A stretch of DNA of 64,000 nucleotides from Photorhabdus laumondii subsp. laumondii (GTDB taxonomy: Bacteria > Pseudomonadota > Gammaproteobacteria > Enterobacterales > Enterobacteriaceae), in assembly GCF_003343245.1 (NCBI RefSeq), contig NZ_CP024901.1:3534001-3598000 (forward strand). The letters are read 5' to 3'. This document shows, piece after piece, positions 1-8,521 of this stretch. The notes below the pieces were generated by a model that had not been told where the DNA came from, ran no database searches, and worked only from the letters and a program-made list of their open reading frames with translations. How positions within the stretch are numbered: the stretch's first letter is position 1; the number at the start of each line of letters is the position of its first letter. Position numbers and translations under genes: made by a program.

Positions 1-390
1 AACGGTACCGCCTGCTTTGTTATTCTGCAAATCCGGTTGTTTCTGAAAGGCGACAGAGCGAGCAACAGCAATGTCATTACTTTGTTTATTGCGAATAACA
101 ATCACGTTATTACCCCATGCCGCCGATGAAAGCGATTGTGTGCTGAGCATCGCGTTCAATTTAGCGTTTACCGGGCTCGTCTTAAGTAAATTAACGGTGA
201 TAGTTCCAGACTTGGTTGCATGCAATGAATGCATGACTTCTCCGTCTGCACCGGTGGTCATGGTGTTTTTACTCTCCGACATGGTGACGGTAATTCCCTC
301 ATCAGAGAGCGCGGCACCGTTACCAAGATCAAAAGAGCCGCCAACTCCGGTAATAGAAGCGGAAACATCAAGAAAAGAATATGTAGCCAT
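1..390 (-). CDS. Phage tail tube protein, DUF3277 family (3' end outside window)
   Basis: The minus-strand frame opens with ATG at 388-390 and runs off the left edge, so about 130 N-terminal residues are visible. They begin MATYSFLDVSASITGVGGSF and continue through a GITVTMSESKNTMTTGADG stretch, which matches what I know of DUF3277 proteins, the tail-tube component paired with DUF3383 sheath proteins in myovirus-type phages. It lies 10 bases after the sheath gene on the same strand, the usual sheath-then-tube order. The gene is part of a tail module left over from a prophage or a tail-derived particle. The family call rests on recognition and on the neighbour. Confidence 0.7.
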   Translation of the reverse strand, partial: MATYSFLDVSASITGVGGSFDLGNGAALSDEGITVTMSESKNTMTTGADGEVMHSLHATKSGTITVNLLKTSPVNAKLNAMLSTQSLSSAAWGNNVIVIRNKQSNDIAVARSVAFQKQPDLQNNKAGGTV

Positions 391-399
391 TTTCAACCC

Positions 400-1869
400 T
401 TATCTGTTTACATTAATAATGACATCAGCGTAGTGGACAGCACCGGCTAATTTGATTGCACACTGAATAACCGGTGCTTTTCGTGCTTCTCTATCAGCCT
501 GTGCCTGTGTCGCAATTGGCGGTGCGTAAACGTAGTAACCTTTAGTTAATGTTGCCCCCGTATCCAACGCACCAATCGGATCGCCACCCCATACACCATG
601 AGCGATTAATCCATTTGTCGCCGCTTGCGCCAGTGACTGTTCAACATTGGTGATTAATCGTGTGACACCTTCATCAGTCTGTGGGATCTTGCTGGTACTG
701 GTGTAAAGCAGGTTATAAAGATTGTTCTGAACGTAGTTCTGCAACCAATCCAGACCGTGGCGCTCATCAATAAAGTCCCCATTCACCATGACACCCTCCT
801 GAATAATGGCCGTATCATTGCTGTATTTAACAAAAACGTTGCCATTCATCCTTTTCAACACATTGGCTTGCGTTGCGGTGAGGTTTTCTGCGGTTACCGC
901 GGGTTCCTGTTTAAATTTCAAGGTGATGGTGGTGTTATTGCCGTTGAAATTGACGGTAAACATACGGCCCAGCAGAGAAGCAACCGTGTAGGATTTACCG
1001 GTTGAATATTGCCAAAGTGTGCGTTGATAGTTTCTCTCTTTTAATTTTGAGCCGATATCAGTTTTAACATCAGCATCCAAGACATCTGCTTTTTGCGCTG
1101 TATGTCCATAGATGCGGGGAACAGATGCGGATTCAATGTAATCAGCAACAGAGAGAATATCTTTATCCGTCAGAGAGTCATCAGCGATAACCAACCCATA
1201 CCAGCCACTGGATACCGATCCCAGTGCCGCCACCGCCTCAGCAATGGTTTCTGCTTTGGTAGATTCGATAGCGGTAGCACCCGATATTTCGTCCAGCTTT
1301 AATAAATCACCAATATAAGTTCCCGTCGTTGCCGGTGAAACATAGCCAACCGCATCGACAGAATTCGGCATAATAGCGAAACGCGAGGAAGAACTATCAT
1401 ATGCGACTGAACAATCTTTTAACTTATCTGCTATCCGTTGGGCCACACCATTAAGATTGGCTTCTTTACTCAAATCGACGCCGCTGTATACCGTTTCTTT
1501 ACCGTTAATCGTCAATTTAAAAGAGCCATCAGTGACAGCAATAAATTTGCTCATCATTTGCTGCTGTTTAGTCAATACCGCCCCTTGTAAAGAGGAGACC
1601 ACATTGTCCTTAGCCCACCGACCAATATATAAATCAACCGGACGGGGTGACTGGGAATAATAAAGCGCCGCGGCCTGATACTCTGGTGAACTCAATCCAA
1701 AATCAGCACCGACACCATCGATATCCGAATACCGGCGTAAACGTTCATGAGGGTTGATCACGTTACTTGCACCGATGATCAGTAACGCCCCAAAGTTCCG
1801 GGATTGAGCCGCATGAGGAGCCATATTCAACGTGACATTGATAATGTTTGAAACAGGTAAACCCTGCAT
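400..1869 (-). CDS. Phage tail sheath protein, DUF3383 family
   Basis: This 489-residue protein starts [18 protein letters not shown]. Its N-terminal phrases ([12 protein letters not shown], a short IDGVGADFG segment, [23 protein letters not shown]) are typical of DUF3383 proteins, the sheath of contractile phage tails, and the length fits. The start is supported by AGGAG eight bases upstream, lying inside the last codons of the preceding neck gene, so the two genes are translationally coupled. The tail tube gene follows at once. No frameshift or internal stop is seen. Whether the product is still made is doubtful, because the module has lost its head and packaging genes upstream. Confidence 0.8.
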   Translation of the reverse strand: MQGLPVSNIINVTLNMAPHAAQSRNFGALLIIGASNVINPHERLRRYSDIDGVGADFGLSSPEYQAAALYYSQSPRPVDLYIGRWAKDNVVSSLQGAVLTKQQQMMSKFIAVTDGSFKLTINGKETVYSGVDLSKEANLNGVAQRIADKLKDCSVAYDSSSSRFAIMPNSVDAVGYVSPATTGTYIGDLLKLDEISGATAIESTKAETIAEAVAALGSVSSGWYGLVIADDSLTDKDILSVADYIESASVPRIYGHTAQKADVLDADVKTDIGSKLKERNYQRTLWQYSTGKSYTVASLLGRMFTVNFNGNNTTITLKFKQEPAVTAENLTATQANVLKRMNGNVFVKYSNDTAIIQEGVMVNGDFIDERHGLDWLQNYVQNNLYNLLYTSTSKIPQTDEGVTRLITNVEQSLAQAATNGLIAHGVWGGDPIGALDTGATLTKGYYVYAPPIATQAQADREARKAPVIQCAIKLAGAVHYADVIINVNR

Positions 1870-1872
1870 AAT

Positions 1873-2418
1873 TTAATCTCCTAAGAATTTGACAGGCGCT
1901 TCCACCAGTGATTTAACACCGTATTCACGCACCACTTTTCGCCGCAAGGTGATCGTCATGTCATAACGACGCCCCCTCTGGTTATTGATAAGTTCCGGTA
2001 AAGAAGTCAGCCGGCTGAGTTTGTCGACTGAAAGACCGAAACGTTCCAATTCATCATTGTTCTGACTGACCGCCACGCCATCACGAAAACAGGCACCGTA
2101 CCGCTGGCTGTTCGGGCCATAAAAGGAGATCAAGCACACAATTTCCTCATGACGCCATAACTTGGTTCCTTCGTCAGTCTGGTTCTCAAAAGCCGGCGAG
2201 GCATCTGAAATAAAATCCGTGATAACAAAATCACACCCGTCATCATCTGCCGGTAACTGGGGCAGTTGTGCTGATGTCCATTGAGAATGCACTTTATCGT
2301 CAGGCAAACCAGAAACACCGCCTAGCCAACGACTCAGTATGTGCTCCAGCTCATCATCGTATTCAGGCCCAAGCGTGACAGGTGTTAACCAACCCGCTTT
2401 ATCACTACCGTTGCTCAT
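1873..2418 (-). CDS. Phage neck terminator / gp12-like protein
   Basis: The protein is about 181 residues, beginning MSNGSDKAGWLTPVTLG. ATG at 2416-2418 is chosen because GGAGGT stands seven bases before it. The longer frame reaching 2499 has no such site and overlaps a relic in another frame. The order neck protein, DUF3383 sheath, DUF3277 tube is common in Mu-like and related enterobacterial prophages, and this small acidic protein ending VEAPVKFLGD fits the gp12-like neck terminator position. The first 14 bases overlap the end of the upstream relic gene, so it was once part of a longer polycistronic structural operon. The product call is moderate; the phage context is firm. Confidence 0.6.
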   Translation of the reverse strand: MSNGSDKAGWLTPVTLGPEYDDELEHILSRWLGGVSGLPDDKVHSQWTSAQLPQLPADDDGCDFVITDFISDASPAFENQTDEGTKLWRHEEIVCLISFYGPNSQRYGACFRDGVAVSQNNDELERFGLSVDKLSRLTSLPELINNQRGRRYDMTITLRRKVVREYGVKSLVEAPVKFLGD

Positions 2419-2485
2419 CAAAAATACCTCCATCAAACAGCAATAACTCACCCTGTGCTTGGGTAAACCAAGCTTTGCTGAAGGC
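2405..2485 (-). pseudogene. 3' relic (26 codons) of an upstream phage structural gene
   Basis: In the minus-strand frame one base off the neck gene, an open run of 26 codons ends FTQAQGELLLFDGGIFDEQR followed by TAG, overlapping the start of the neck gene exactly as a neighbouring phage gene would. Upstream it is cut off by an in-frame TAA at 2486-2488 and there is no start codon. I read it as the surviving tail of a deleted head or neck gene, which places the deletion end-point near 2485. The identity of the lost gene is unknown. Confidence 0.5.
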
Positions 2486-2577
2486 TTAGCTCCCAACACC
2501 GAGTTATGATTGATTTAATCGGGATACCAATCGCGAAAAAGGTAAAAAATATGCGTAAGCGATTCGCGACGGCAAAT

Positions 2578-2607
2578 ACGAAAAAGGCCGCAACACAGTG
2601 CGACCTT
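2578..2607 (-). terminator. Rho-independent terminator (minus strand)
   Basis: Read on the minus strand, GGTCGCA and TGCGGCC (2599-2605 and 2586-2592) form a seven-pair stem with one G-U wobble, followed by TTTTT. Its position after the antiterminator gene and before the tail genes would suit a terminator overridden by a Q protein, but that role is inference. Confidence 0.5.
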
Positions 2608-2775
2608 CGACAATTATGATTTAAATTTTCACTTATTTATCAGAGTACAATAGAAGAAACTTGAGATTCATTCGTACCAAACAGAGTTCATTGGATAGCA
2701 TGAATTTTTTAAACTGAATTTGATGTGGGTTAAGCCCTATTCTCCCCATTACCTGCAAATATTCAAATGAAAAAA

Positions 2776-2935
2776 GCCCCGATATTTCCATACCCGTCAT
2801 CTTTCAAGTTGCCTCTTTGTTGGCTGCACTCACTCACCCCGGTCACATAGTTATCTATGCTCCCGGGGATTCGCTCCCTTGCCGTCGCGATGCATCTTGA
2901 AATCTATAAGGTATATATTTCATTTCTATCGGGGC
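2776..2935 (-). terminator. Terminator stem of the Q gene, split by an ERIC insertion
   Basis: The arms GCCCCGATA (2776-2784) and TATCGGGGC (2927-2935) are perfect inverted repeats. On the minus strand the second arm is followed by TTTTTT (2770-2775). Without the ERIC element between them the loop would be about 20 bases, giving an ordinary rho-independent terminator for the antiterminator gene. Confidence 0.6.
2791..2916. repeat. ERIC element, copy 1 (full length)
   Basis: This 126-bp unit runs from TACCCGTCATCTTTCAAG to CTTGAAATCTATAAGGTATA and contains the ERIC core (CCCCGGTCACATAGTTATC and GCTCCCGGGGATTCGC). It is imperfectly palindromic, with TATACC/GGTATA-type ends. Near-identical copies occur at 4688, 18370 and, inverted, 27411, with a truncated one at 50661. 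Confidence 0.9.
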
Positions 2936-2955
2936 TTATTCGCAACTTTAACTAA

Positions 2956-3375
2956 TTAGTACACTACCATAGCTTTTTGCGTACGCGCAAGCTTTTTGTG
3001 TTTTTGTATTTCATCATCCATTTCTAATTTAATATCGAGCATAGCCAGACATCCCTGAACAAAACTTTCTCCCTTTTGCAACCGGGAACGTACTTCAATA
3101 TCAGGTACTTTAATTAAACGCGCGATGGACCGTTTGGAAAGCCTTAAAGCGTAGTACATAAATAAAACTTCAATTTCTTCAGACTTATCCACCGTCTGCA
3201 ACTTTGCGATACAAGCATCAATGATCAAGCCATCGTTATCACAGCAGGAAGGACGTAATGAACGAGTTGACGCAATCAGACCTTTAAATCCAGCAGCGAT
3301 CGGTGGCCAATTAACACCAGTGGCATCATCAACCCAACCGCCCCAACACTCTAAAACTTGTTGAATATTGCGCAT
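2956..3375 (-). CDS. Phage antitermination protein Q family
   Basis: This 139-residue protein begins MRNIQQVLECWGGWVDD and contains WPPIAAGFKGLI, CCDNDGLIIDACIAKL and a helix-rich LFMYYALRLSKRSIARLI segment resembling a DNA-binding helix-turn-helix. This combination is the hallmark of the Phage_antitermQ family, which lets RNA polymerase read through the late terminator and switches on phage late genes. It is on the same strand as the tail genes and upstream of them, the expected order, but the lysis, packaging and head genes that should lie between are gone. The frame is intact, so the gene may still be expressed, with no late operon left to serve beyond the tail fragment. Confidence 0.8.
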   Translation of the reverse strand: MRNIQQVLECWGGWVDDATGVNWPPIAAGFKGLIASTRSLRPSCCDNDGLIIDACIAKLQTVDKSEEIEVLFMYYALRLSKRSIARLIKVPDIEVRSRLQKGESFVQGCLAMLDIKLEMDDEIQKHKKLARTQKAMVVY

Positions 3376-3562
3376 ATATTTTGACCTTAACTTTTAGTAA
3401 CAAATAGTAGTAAAAATTATTTTCATGATGGTCTCATGCATCCATGCATTCGGCATTATAACAAATTTTTCATTCTCTATTTTTGTGTTTCTCTGTTACG
3501 TAACTATATCATTTAAATACACCTATTTACTTAGTCTATTAAATACAAGTAGTAAATAACCC

Positions 3563-3682
3563 CTATTCTTGACCAAGCTTAGTTTCAGAGGAAAACACAT
3601 AAATATCGTTATTAATACGGATGACCACAACGTGTTTCTCTTCCTCATCTACGTATTTATTATACAAATTTATAATCTTCAT
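3563..3682 (-). CDS. Small hypothetical protein, 39 residues
   Basis: An ATG at 3680-3682 is preceded by GAGG with five bases between, and opens a 39-codon frame starting MKIINLYNKYVDEEEKHVVV and ending SSETKLGQE. The alternating charged and hydrophobic composition (VVVIRINNDIYVFS) suggests a small beta-rich protein. It sits upstream of the Q gene on the same strand, where lambdoid phages carry tiny ORFs. I do not recognise a family. The ribosome binding site is the main support. Confidence 0.45.
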   Translation of the reverse strand: MKIINLYNKYVDEEEKHVVVIRINNDIYVFSSETKLGQE

Positions 3683-4489
3683 TTAATCCTCTAATGTACC
3701 TTCCTTTAAAACGCTTAGCACCTAAAGCAACATGCATGCTCTTTATTATTTATCAAATTTTTTCAAGCAACATAACACCCCCTTTTTATTATGAGATGAA
3801 AAATGCATTAAATAAAAAATAGCACAGATTTTTTATCTCATGGATATTTGAGTGTAAAAAATATTTTTAATCAACTTTGAAATCTGTCATAAAATGCCGA
3901 TTAAGAATGGTGTCCACACCTGTGCCGAAGACACAGAAATCGGTCTGTTTACTGGATGATGGACAACGAAACGGGTGCAAATGTGAGATCGCAACAGCCC
4001 TATTCGCAATATCGCCAGCAGATCAGGCAGAACATTTAAGATATCCACAGAATTAATGTTGCTAACGATAAATTACCAATTATCAGGTAAATATCTACGT
4101 GAAAAGTTTTAACACTGTCAGATATACCCTCTGCTGAACAATGAGATTTTTAAACCTATGCTATTTCCTACTCACCCTATCCCATCTTATTTTCAGCTCT
4201 CGCCAGACGAATGGATGGATACACACCTATAGCAAATACTTTTTCATGTCTGGAAAACAGATATCCCAAACGCTAATATTTTTCTCTGTTAGTTTTTCCC
4301 AGCGAAAATAAATTCGTGTTATCTAAAAATTTGCTACCCTATATTTCTAGTTACGTGGTTTTATTTCGATCAGCTTAACCGTAAATTTAACCATGTTATG
4401 AATGAATTCAGAAACTCGTTTTAGCGGGAAATTGTACTGGAAAATAGCAGAATTAACTGGATATATAAATAGTATTATCTACTATCAAG
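3683..4489. other. Gene-poor, AT-rich stretch between the prophage relic and tRNA-Thr
   Basis: No ORF with a convincing start is seen in these 0.8 kb. Around 3900-4040 the base composition becomes less AT-rich and the minus strand stays open for some 45 codons (VLPDLLAILRIGLLRSHICT and on) without a start or a recognisable family, which may be a decayed gene. I found no integrase and no obvious second copy of the tRNA 3' end. Confidence 0.4.
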
Positions 4490-4527
4490 CAAGAAAAAGC
4501 CGTTACCTTCTGAAAAGATAACGGCTT
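4490..4527 (-). terminator. Terminator of tRNA-Thr
   Basis: AAGCCGTTA (4497-4505) and TAACGGCTT (4519-4527) form a nine-pair stem. Read on the minus strand it is followed by TTTCTT, directly downstream of the tRNA gene. Confidence 0.75.
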
Positions 4528-4538
4528 CTTATTTGATT

Positions 4539-4614
<76 letters not shown>

Positions 4615-5037
4615 GTGTTTCAGGGCTAGCCCCCGAAAGCGTGCGCAGTATATTACAACCCATTGCAAACAATCAAGCAGAAATAATTACCCGTCATCTT
4701 TCAAGTTGCCTCTTTGTTGGCTGCACTCACTCACCCCGGTCACATCGTTATCTATGCTCCCGGGGATTCGCTCCCTTGCCGCCGCGATCCACCTTGAAAT
4801 CCCACCAACGCAAGACTACTGCCTCTAATCTTCTAAATTGCTGGAGTTTCTTATCAAAATACAGCCGATGAGCGGGCTATTTACTGACAAATCAGAAATA
4901 ACAACGAAATGCTTTATTATCTTTGCTACCTATATAAAAAATAGCCACTGGTCGTAAACTAGCCTGTTTGTCTGGCGACAGTGGAAGATAAAATATCCAA
5001 AATAACCTGTCTCCAAACAATATGAGGATCGGTTAAC
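4615..5037. other. Intergenic region with ERIC copy 2 and presumed promoters
   Basis: Besides the ERIC copy at 4688-4800, this holds the promoter side of tRNA-Thr (minus strand) and AT-rich DNA leading to the small ORF at 5038. I see no further gene. Confidence 0.5.
4688..4800. repeat. ERIC element, copy 2 (right end lost)
   Basis: The copy begins TACCCGTCATCTTTCAAG and keeps the core through GCTCCCGGGGATTCGCTCCC and CCTTGAAATC, but lacks the terminal GGTATA seen in the other copies. Confidence 0.85.
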
Positions 5038-5277
5038 ATGTTAAAAAGCAAATACTCAAAATATGGTAGAACACAAGGCGACAAAACATATTTTCAAGGC
5101 GTAAGCGCAATCAAATTGAGCTTGTTTTTTATAAGCCAAAGGCAAGCCATAACAGCTTTCTTATCATTGCCAGAATCACAATATTGCCACTCTTCCTTAA
5201 ATTATTACCACAGGGAAATAGTTGACTGCTATAAATGCAATGTGCTATTTAAATTAGATGCAAATCAAAAAAACTAA
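5038..5277 (+). CDS. Hypothetical protein, 79 residues
   Basis: The frame starts MLKSKYSKYGRTQGDKTYF and ends KLDANQKN, with GAGG about ten bases before the ATG. It contains a hydrophobic stretch, AIKLSLFFIS, and four cysteines or histidines near the C-terminus, but no recognisable motif. Codon use is AT-rich like its surroundings. It could be a real small gene ahead of the biosynthetic operon, a leader, or a chance frame; I cannot decide. Confidence 0.3.
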   Translation: MLKSKYSKYGRTQGDKTYFQGVSAIKLSLFFISQRQAITAFLSLPESQYCHSSLNYYHREIVDCYKCNVLFKLDANQKN

Positions 5278-5361
5278 ATCAGGCATGCGCTAATATTAGG
5301 TATAAATCAGATCGTTTCTATAGGTTATTATAACTCAAAATTATTAATTATGAGGCAAATT

Positions 5362-5727
5362 ATGCTGGGCAAAAATAACTTAATTGCACATCAAGTCTTA
5401 TTTACCTTCAAGGATGGAATAAGCTGGGATAGTGAAAAGGCTATATTAGCCGAGAAGGTGACTTTAAATCATATAAATGAGATAAGTGAAATAAAAGGAT
5501 GGTTTTGTGGCCGCAGTACGGTAGACAGAAAGCAATCAGTTGACTTTAGTTTAATTGGTTACTTTGAAAGTTACGAAGACCTGGACATATACATGCATCA
5601 TCCCGATCATATAAAAGGCGTGGTGCTATGGAAAGAAATAAGTACATGGACAGTCTCGGATATTATTATTGATCTAAATAAGTTGATAAATTTCACTCAG
5701 TTAATAGGAAAGTCGTATGGAGTTTGA
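5362..5727 (+). CDS. Dabb (stress-responsive A/B barrel) domain protein
   Basis: This 121-residue protein starts MLGKNNLIAHQVLFTFKDG. ATG at 5362 is chosen over 5350 because GAGG lies seven bases before it. The HQVLFTFKDG strand, a central WFCGRST segment, the DFSLIGYFESYEDLDIYMHH strand-helix and PDHIKGVV followed by WTVSDIII match the dimeric alpha-beta barrel Dabb fold, whose members include polyketide cyclases and enzymes of unknown role. It is the first gene of the biosynthetic operon and overlaps the next gene by 11 bases. The substrate is unknown. A role as cyclase or isomerase acting on a pathway intermediate is only a guess from the fold. Confidence 0.75.
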   Translation: MLGKNNLIAHQVLFTFKDGISWDSEKAILAEKVTLNHINEISEIKGWFCGRSTVDRKQSVDFSLIGYFESYEDLDIYMHHPDHIKGVVLWKEISTWTVSDIIIDLNKLINFTQLIGKSYGV

Positions 5728-6139
5728 CGAAAACCTACATAAAAGTGTCGTCGTTATCGCTGATAGTCTGCCGCTTGGGTTAGCCATGAATGCACTGAGC
5801 GTCATTAGTGTTTCAATAGGTAGAAATATCGACGGGATTGTAGGACACGATGTCTTTAGTAAAGATAGCATTTGTTATCCCGGTGTCATTAAAACGCCTT
5901 TGCCTGTTTTGAAAGCAAGTCATGATGTACTGGATGCTATTCATAGTGAATTAAAATCTAACGATAATTTTAAATTGAGCCCTTTCTCCTGTTTGGCGCA
6001 ATCATGCAGAACATATGAGGAATACGAAGGAAAATTATCTGCTGAGCATTCGGATGAATTGAAGTTATCTGGAATTGGCATAGTTGGACCAAAGAAAGAT
6101 ATCAATAAACTCACTGGCAACTTACCACTTTATAAATAA
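5717..6139 (+). CDS. DUF2000 family protein
   Basis: This 140-residue protein starts MEFDENLHKSVVVIADSLPL. The phrases LPLGLAMNALSVISVSIG, IDGIVGHDVF, YPGVIKTPLPVLKAS and C-terminal GPKKDINKLTGNLPLYK are those of the DUF2000 family, which shares a fold with Pth2-type peptidyl-tRNA hydrolases but has no established reaction that I know of. The start lies inside the end of the Dabb gene (11-base overlap), showing coupled translation. Its place in an operon with a ligase, an aminotransferase and a prephenate decarboxylase suggests a small-molecule role, perhaps hydrolysis or amide chemistry; that is inference. Confidence 0.8.
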   Translation: MEFDENLHKSVVVIADSLPLGLAMNALSVISVSIGRNIDGIVGHDVFSKDSICYPGVIKTPLPVLKASHDVLDAIHSELKSNDNFKLSPFSCLAQSCRTYEEYEGKLSAEHSDELKLSGIGIVGPKKDINKLTGNLPLYK

Positions 6140-6152
6140 CCAGGTAATATAT

Positions 6153-7556
6153 ATGTATTCCATTTTTAGAAATGAACTTCATGAATTAGGTATGAAATAC
6201 CTTACCGAGCTAAAAAAATATCTGTCTGGCGAGATAAATATCTCCACATTGGAAAAAATACAATACGAAAAATTAAAAGAAGTTATAAATTATACGAAAA
6301 ATGGGTCAGCTTTCTATCAAGATCGTCTAGATGCAATAAACCCAAATGATGATGAAAGTTTATCCTCATTGATTGAAAAACTTCCCTTTACTACAAAATC
6401 AGATCTAAGTAAGGCGGGAAACACGATATCTTCAGATAGCCTAAGTAACGCTTGGATATATTATGAAACCACAGGGACGACTGGGCCATCAACGCCTTGT
6501 CCTCGCAATGAAATAGACTCTTTAGTCAATAATAGTTTTCTGACTCTGCAATATGAGTCTATTTTCAATCAAGAAGGCAAACAACACATTATTGGCGTGA
6601 TGGGTCCAACGGAATTGCACTCCACTGGCGATACATTTGAAGATGTATTTCGCAGTTTAGGGCATACCGTTATCAAAATGTGGCCTCGTTCGCCCGTTGT
6701 TGGCATGCACAGAGTACTCAGGCTGATACAAGACCTCAAAATAACCGCTTTAGTTTGCACACCTGCGGTCGCCGCTGAGTTGTTAAAATATTGCCGGAAC
6801 AATGCATGTGATGCAAAAGAATTAGGTATCGAGATCATTTTAGTGCTTGGCGAACTTATTACGCCAAATAGATTAAGAAACTTATCTCGGAATTGGGGCG
6901 CTAAAATTTACAACTGTATGTATGCCTCACAAGAAACATCAATTCTGGCGGCTTGTAACAATACCAATAAGCTTATTACTATTCCATATAACAATTATTA
7001 CGAACTCATTTGCCCTTTTACCCAGCAAAAACTCAATGTTGGCGATAATCACGTTGCGGGCGAATTAGTGATTACCCATTTATATAAAGGGAACAAACCT
7101 CTGATTCGATACAAAACAGGGGATATGGTTCGATGCAAAGCAATAGGCTTAAATCAATGGGAAATAGAACCCATCGGCCGGGTAAAAGATGTATTAGTAT
7201 TAAACAATGCCAATGTGTATGCTTTTGATATTGAAAATGCCATCTTTGAAGAACTCGAATATTGTTTTGAATACTTTATTGAAATCAACAACACAGCCGG
7301 TACAGATAAGCTCAAGATCACTTTAGAACCGAGTGACGAATTAAATGATGCGTCACTCATGAGTAAAATAAAGCAAAAAATGGAATCTAAATTCAATATG
7401 AATGTCGACATCCATGTCGGAGATGTCGGTGGACTGATTGGAACCGCGGCAATGGTAAGTTGGAAAGCAGCACGCATCCATGATCTGAGAGATGATACCA
7501 ACAATATTGAGCGAAATTCGGCTTTAGAAATCATGAACAAGAGGGCCAATAAATGA
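6153..7556 (+). CDS. PaaK-like (phenylacetate-CoA ligase family) adenylate-forming enzyme
   Basis: The protein has 467 residues from ATG at 6153, preceded by AGG nine bases upstream. The nucleotide-binding motif ETTGTTGPSTPCPR (105-118), the YNCMYASQET segment and RYKTGDMV are those of the ANL superfamily, closest to PaaK-type aryl-CoA ligases in length and layout; the C-terminal part carries a GRVKDVLVLNN hinge. It should activate a carboxylic acid as acyl-AMP and pass it to CoA or another acceptor. No carrier-protein domain is attached. The stop overlaps the next start (ATGA), so it is coupled to the aminotransferase. The acid is likely an aromatic or dihydroaromatic compound from the same operon, which is inference. 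Confidence 0.75.
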   Translation: MYSIFRNELHELGMKYLTELKKYLSGEINISTLEKIQYEKLKEVINYTKNGSAFYQDRLDAINPNDDESLSSLIEKLPFTTKSDLSKAGNTISSDSLSNAWIYYETTGTTGPSTPCPRNEIDSLVNNSFLTLQYESIFNQEGKQHIIGVMGPTELHSTGDTFEDVFRSLGHTVIKMWPRSPVVGMHRVLRLIQDLKITALVCTPAVAAELLKYCRNNACDAKELGIEIILVLGELITPNRLRNLSRNWGAKIYNCMYASQETSILAACNNTNKLITIPYNNYYELICPFTQQKLNVGDNHVAGELVITHLYKGNKPLIRYKTGDMVRCKAIGLNQWEIEPIGRVKDVLVLNNANVYAFDIENAIFEELEYCFEYFIEINNTAGTDKLKITLEPSDELNDASLMSKIKQKMESKFNMNVDIHVGDVGGLIGTAAMVSWKAARIHDLRDDTNNIERNSALEIMNKRANK

Positions 7557-8500
7557 CAAACAATATCGTTAGCCCAGTTAATAAAGATTGGATCGTATTT
7601 CTAGACGGGGAATATCTCAATTTTAGCAATGCGACCTTTCTTGCCAATACACAAGCTTTAAATTATGGCACCGGTACATTTGAGGGGATCCGGGCTTATT
7701 GGGATCAAGACAATAACCAACTTAATCTATTTAGAGTGCATGAGCACTATGAACGGTTAATTCAATCAGCTAAAACATTAAAAATTGAATTACCCTATAC
7801 CAGTCAGGAGTTAACCGATATTACTAAAAACATCATTATTAAAAATGGTTTCAAGCAAGATATTTATATCAGGCCATTAGTGCTTAAAAAGTCGTTAATG
7901 CCGGGTGAGAAATTTGGCGTTAAGCTAAGTGGTGTAAATTCAACCCTCTGTATTAACGCTTTACCTATGGGCGCTTATGCCAAAAAAGCAGAGTTTACAT
8001 GTCTTATTTCAAAATGGCGACGTGTATCAAATGCGGCAATTCCATCATCTGCCAAAATTACCGGCACTTATGTTAATTCCGCACTTGCTCATGAAGATGC
8101 CAAAGAAAACGGATTTGATGATGCTATCATGTTGAATGAACAAGGCATGTGCGCAGAAGCAAGTACATCAAATGTTTTTATTGTAAAAGATAATTGCGTT
8201 ATTACACCATCGCTTAGCGCTGGCATTCTTAATGGAATAACCAGACAATCTGTTTTCGATATTTGTCAATTCCGCAATATTCCTTGTATTGAGTCAGAAA
8301 TTCAACAAAAGGATCTCTATGAAGCAGATGGCTGTTTTTTAACAGGCACTGGCCTTGAAATATCAATCGTTTCACAAATAGACGATGTGTCATATAGACA
8401 AAAAGAAGATTCTATAGCCAATGTTATTGCCCAAGATTACCAAGAAATAATCAGAGGCAGAGTAGATAAGTTCTCACATTGGTTAAATCCGGTTTATTAG
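7553..8500 (+). CDS. Class IV PLP aminotransferase, branched-chain (IlvE-like) family
   Basis: This 315-residue protein has the full length of IlvE-type enzymes. Visible hallmarks are the N-terminal LNYGTGTFEGIRAYW phrase, IYIRPLVLK, the PLP lysine K168 in SSAKITGTYVNS, and E202 in CAEASTSNVFIV. Such enzymes exchange amino groups between glutamate and branched or aromatic 2-oxo acids. Next to a BacA-like prephenate decarboxylase, the likely substrate is a dihydro-hydroxyphenylpyruvate or dihydrophenylpyruvate, giving a non-proteinogenic amino acid. The start overlaps the ligase stop by four bases. A plain branched-chain role is less likely, because the gene is embedded in this operon and not in an ilv locus. 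Confidence 0.85.
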   Translation: MTNNIVSPVNKDWIVFLDGEYLNFSNATFLANTQALNYGTGTFEGIRAYWDQDNNQLNLFRVHEHYERLIQSAKTLKIELPYTSQELTDITKNIIIKNGFKQDIYIRPLVLKKSLMPGEKFGVKLSGVNSTLCINALPMGAYAKKAEFTCLISKWRRVSNAAIPSSAKITGTYVNSALAHEDAKENGFDDAIMLNEQGMCAEASTSNVFIVKDNCVITPSLSAGILNGITRQSVFDICQFRNIPCIESEIQQKDLYEADGCFLTGTGLEISIVSQIDDVSYRQKEDSIANVIAQDYQEIIRGRVDKFSHWLNPVY

Positions 8501-8521
8501 TGTAATTCCAGGAGAGACATC

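Larger units (their letters stand above)
2500..2955. other. Intergenic remnant region with terminators and an ERIC element
   Basis: No protein frame with a credible start is visible here. The stretch holds a terminator-like hairpin (2578-2607), an AT-rich segment, and a second terminator stem whose loop is occupied by an ERIC element (2791-2916). It marks the join between the deleted phage late region and the Q-type antiterminator gene. Confidence 0.6.

Noticed and set aside
2419..2499. Upstream extension of the phage neck protein
   Set aside because: A strong GGAGGT site marks the start at 2418, and the extension overlaps the relic of the preceding gene in another frame.
2791..2916. Possible CRISPR or insertion sequence at the repeated 126-bp units
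   Set aside because: The units are dispersed singly, have no spacers and no transposase, and match the ERIC core, so they are ERIC elements.
4141..4317. 58-codon plus-strand frame with a signal-peptide-like start (MRFLNLCYFLLTLSHLIFSS)
   Set aside because: No ribosome binding site, no recognisable motif and poor composition; I treat it as chance.
4641..4871. 76-residue plus-strand frame near tRNA-Thr
   Set aside because: It is a translation of ERIC copy 2 and its flank.
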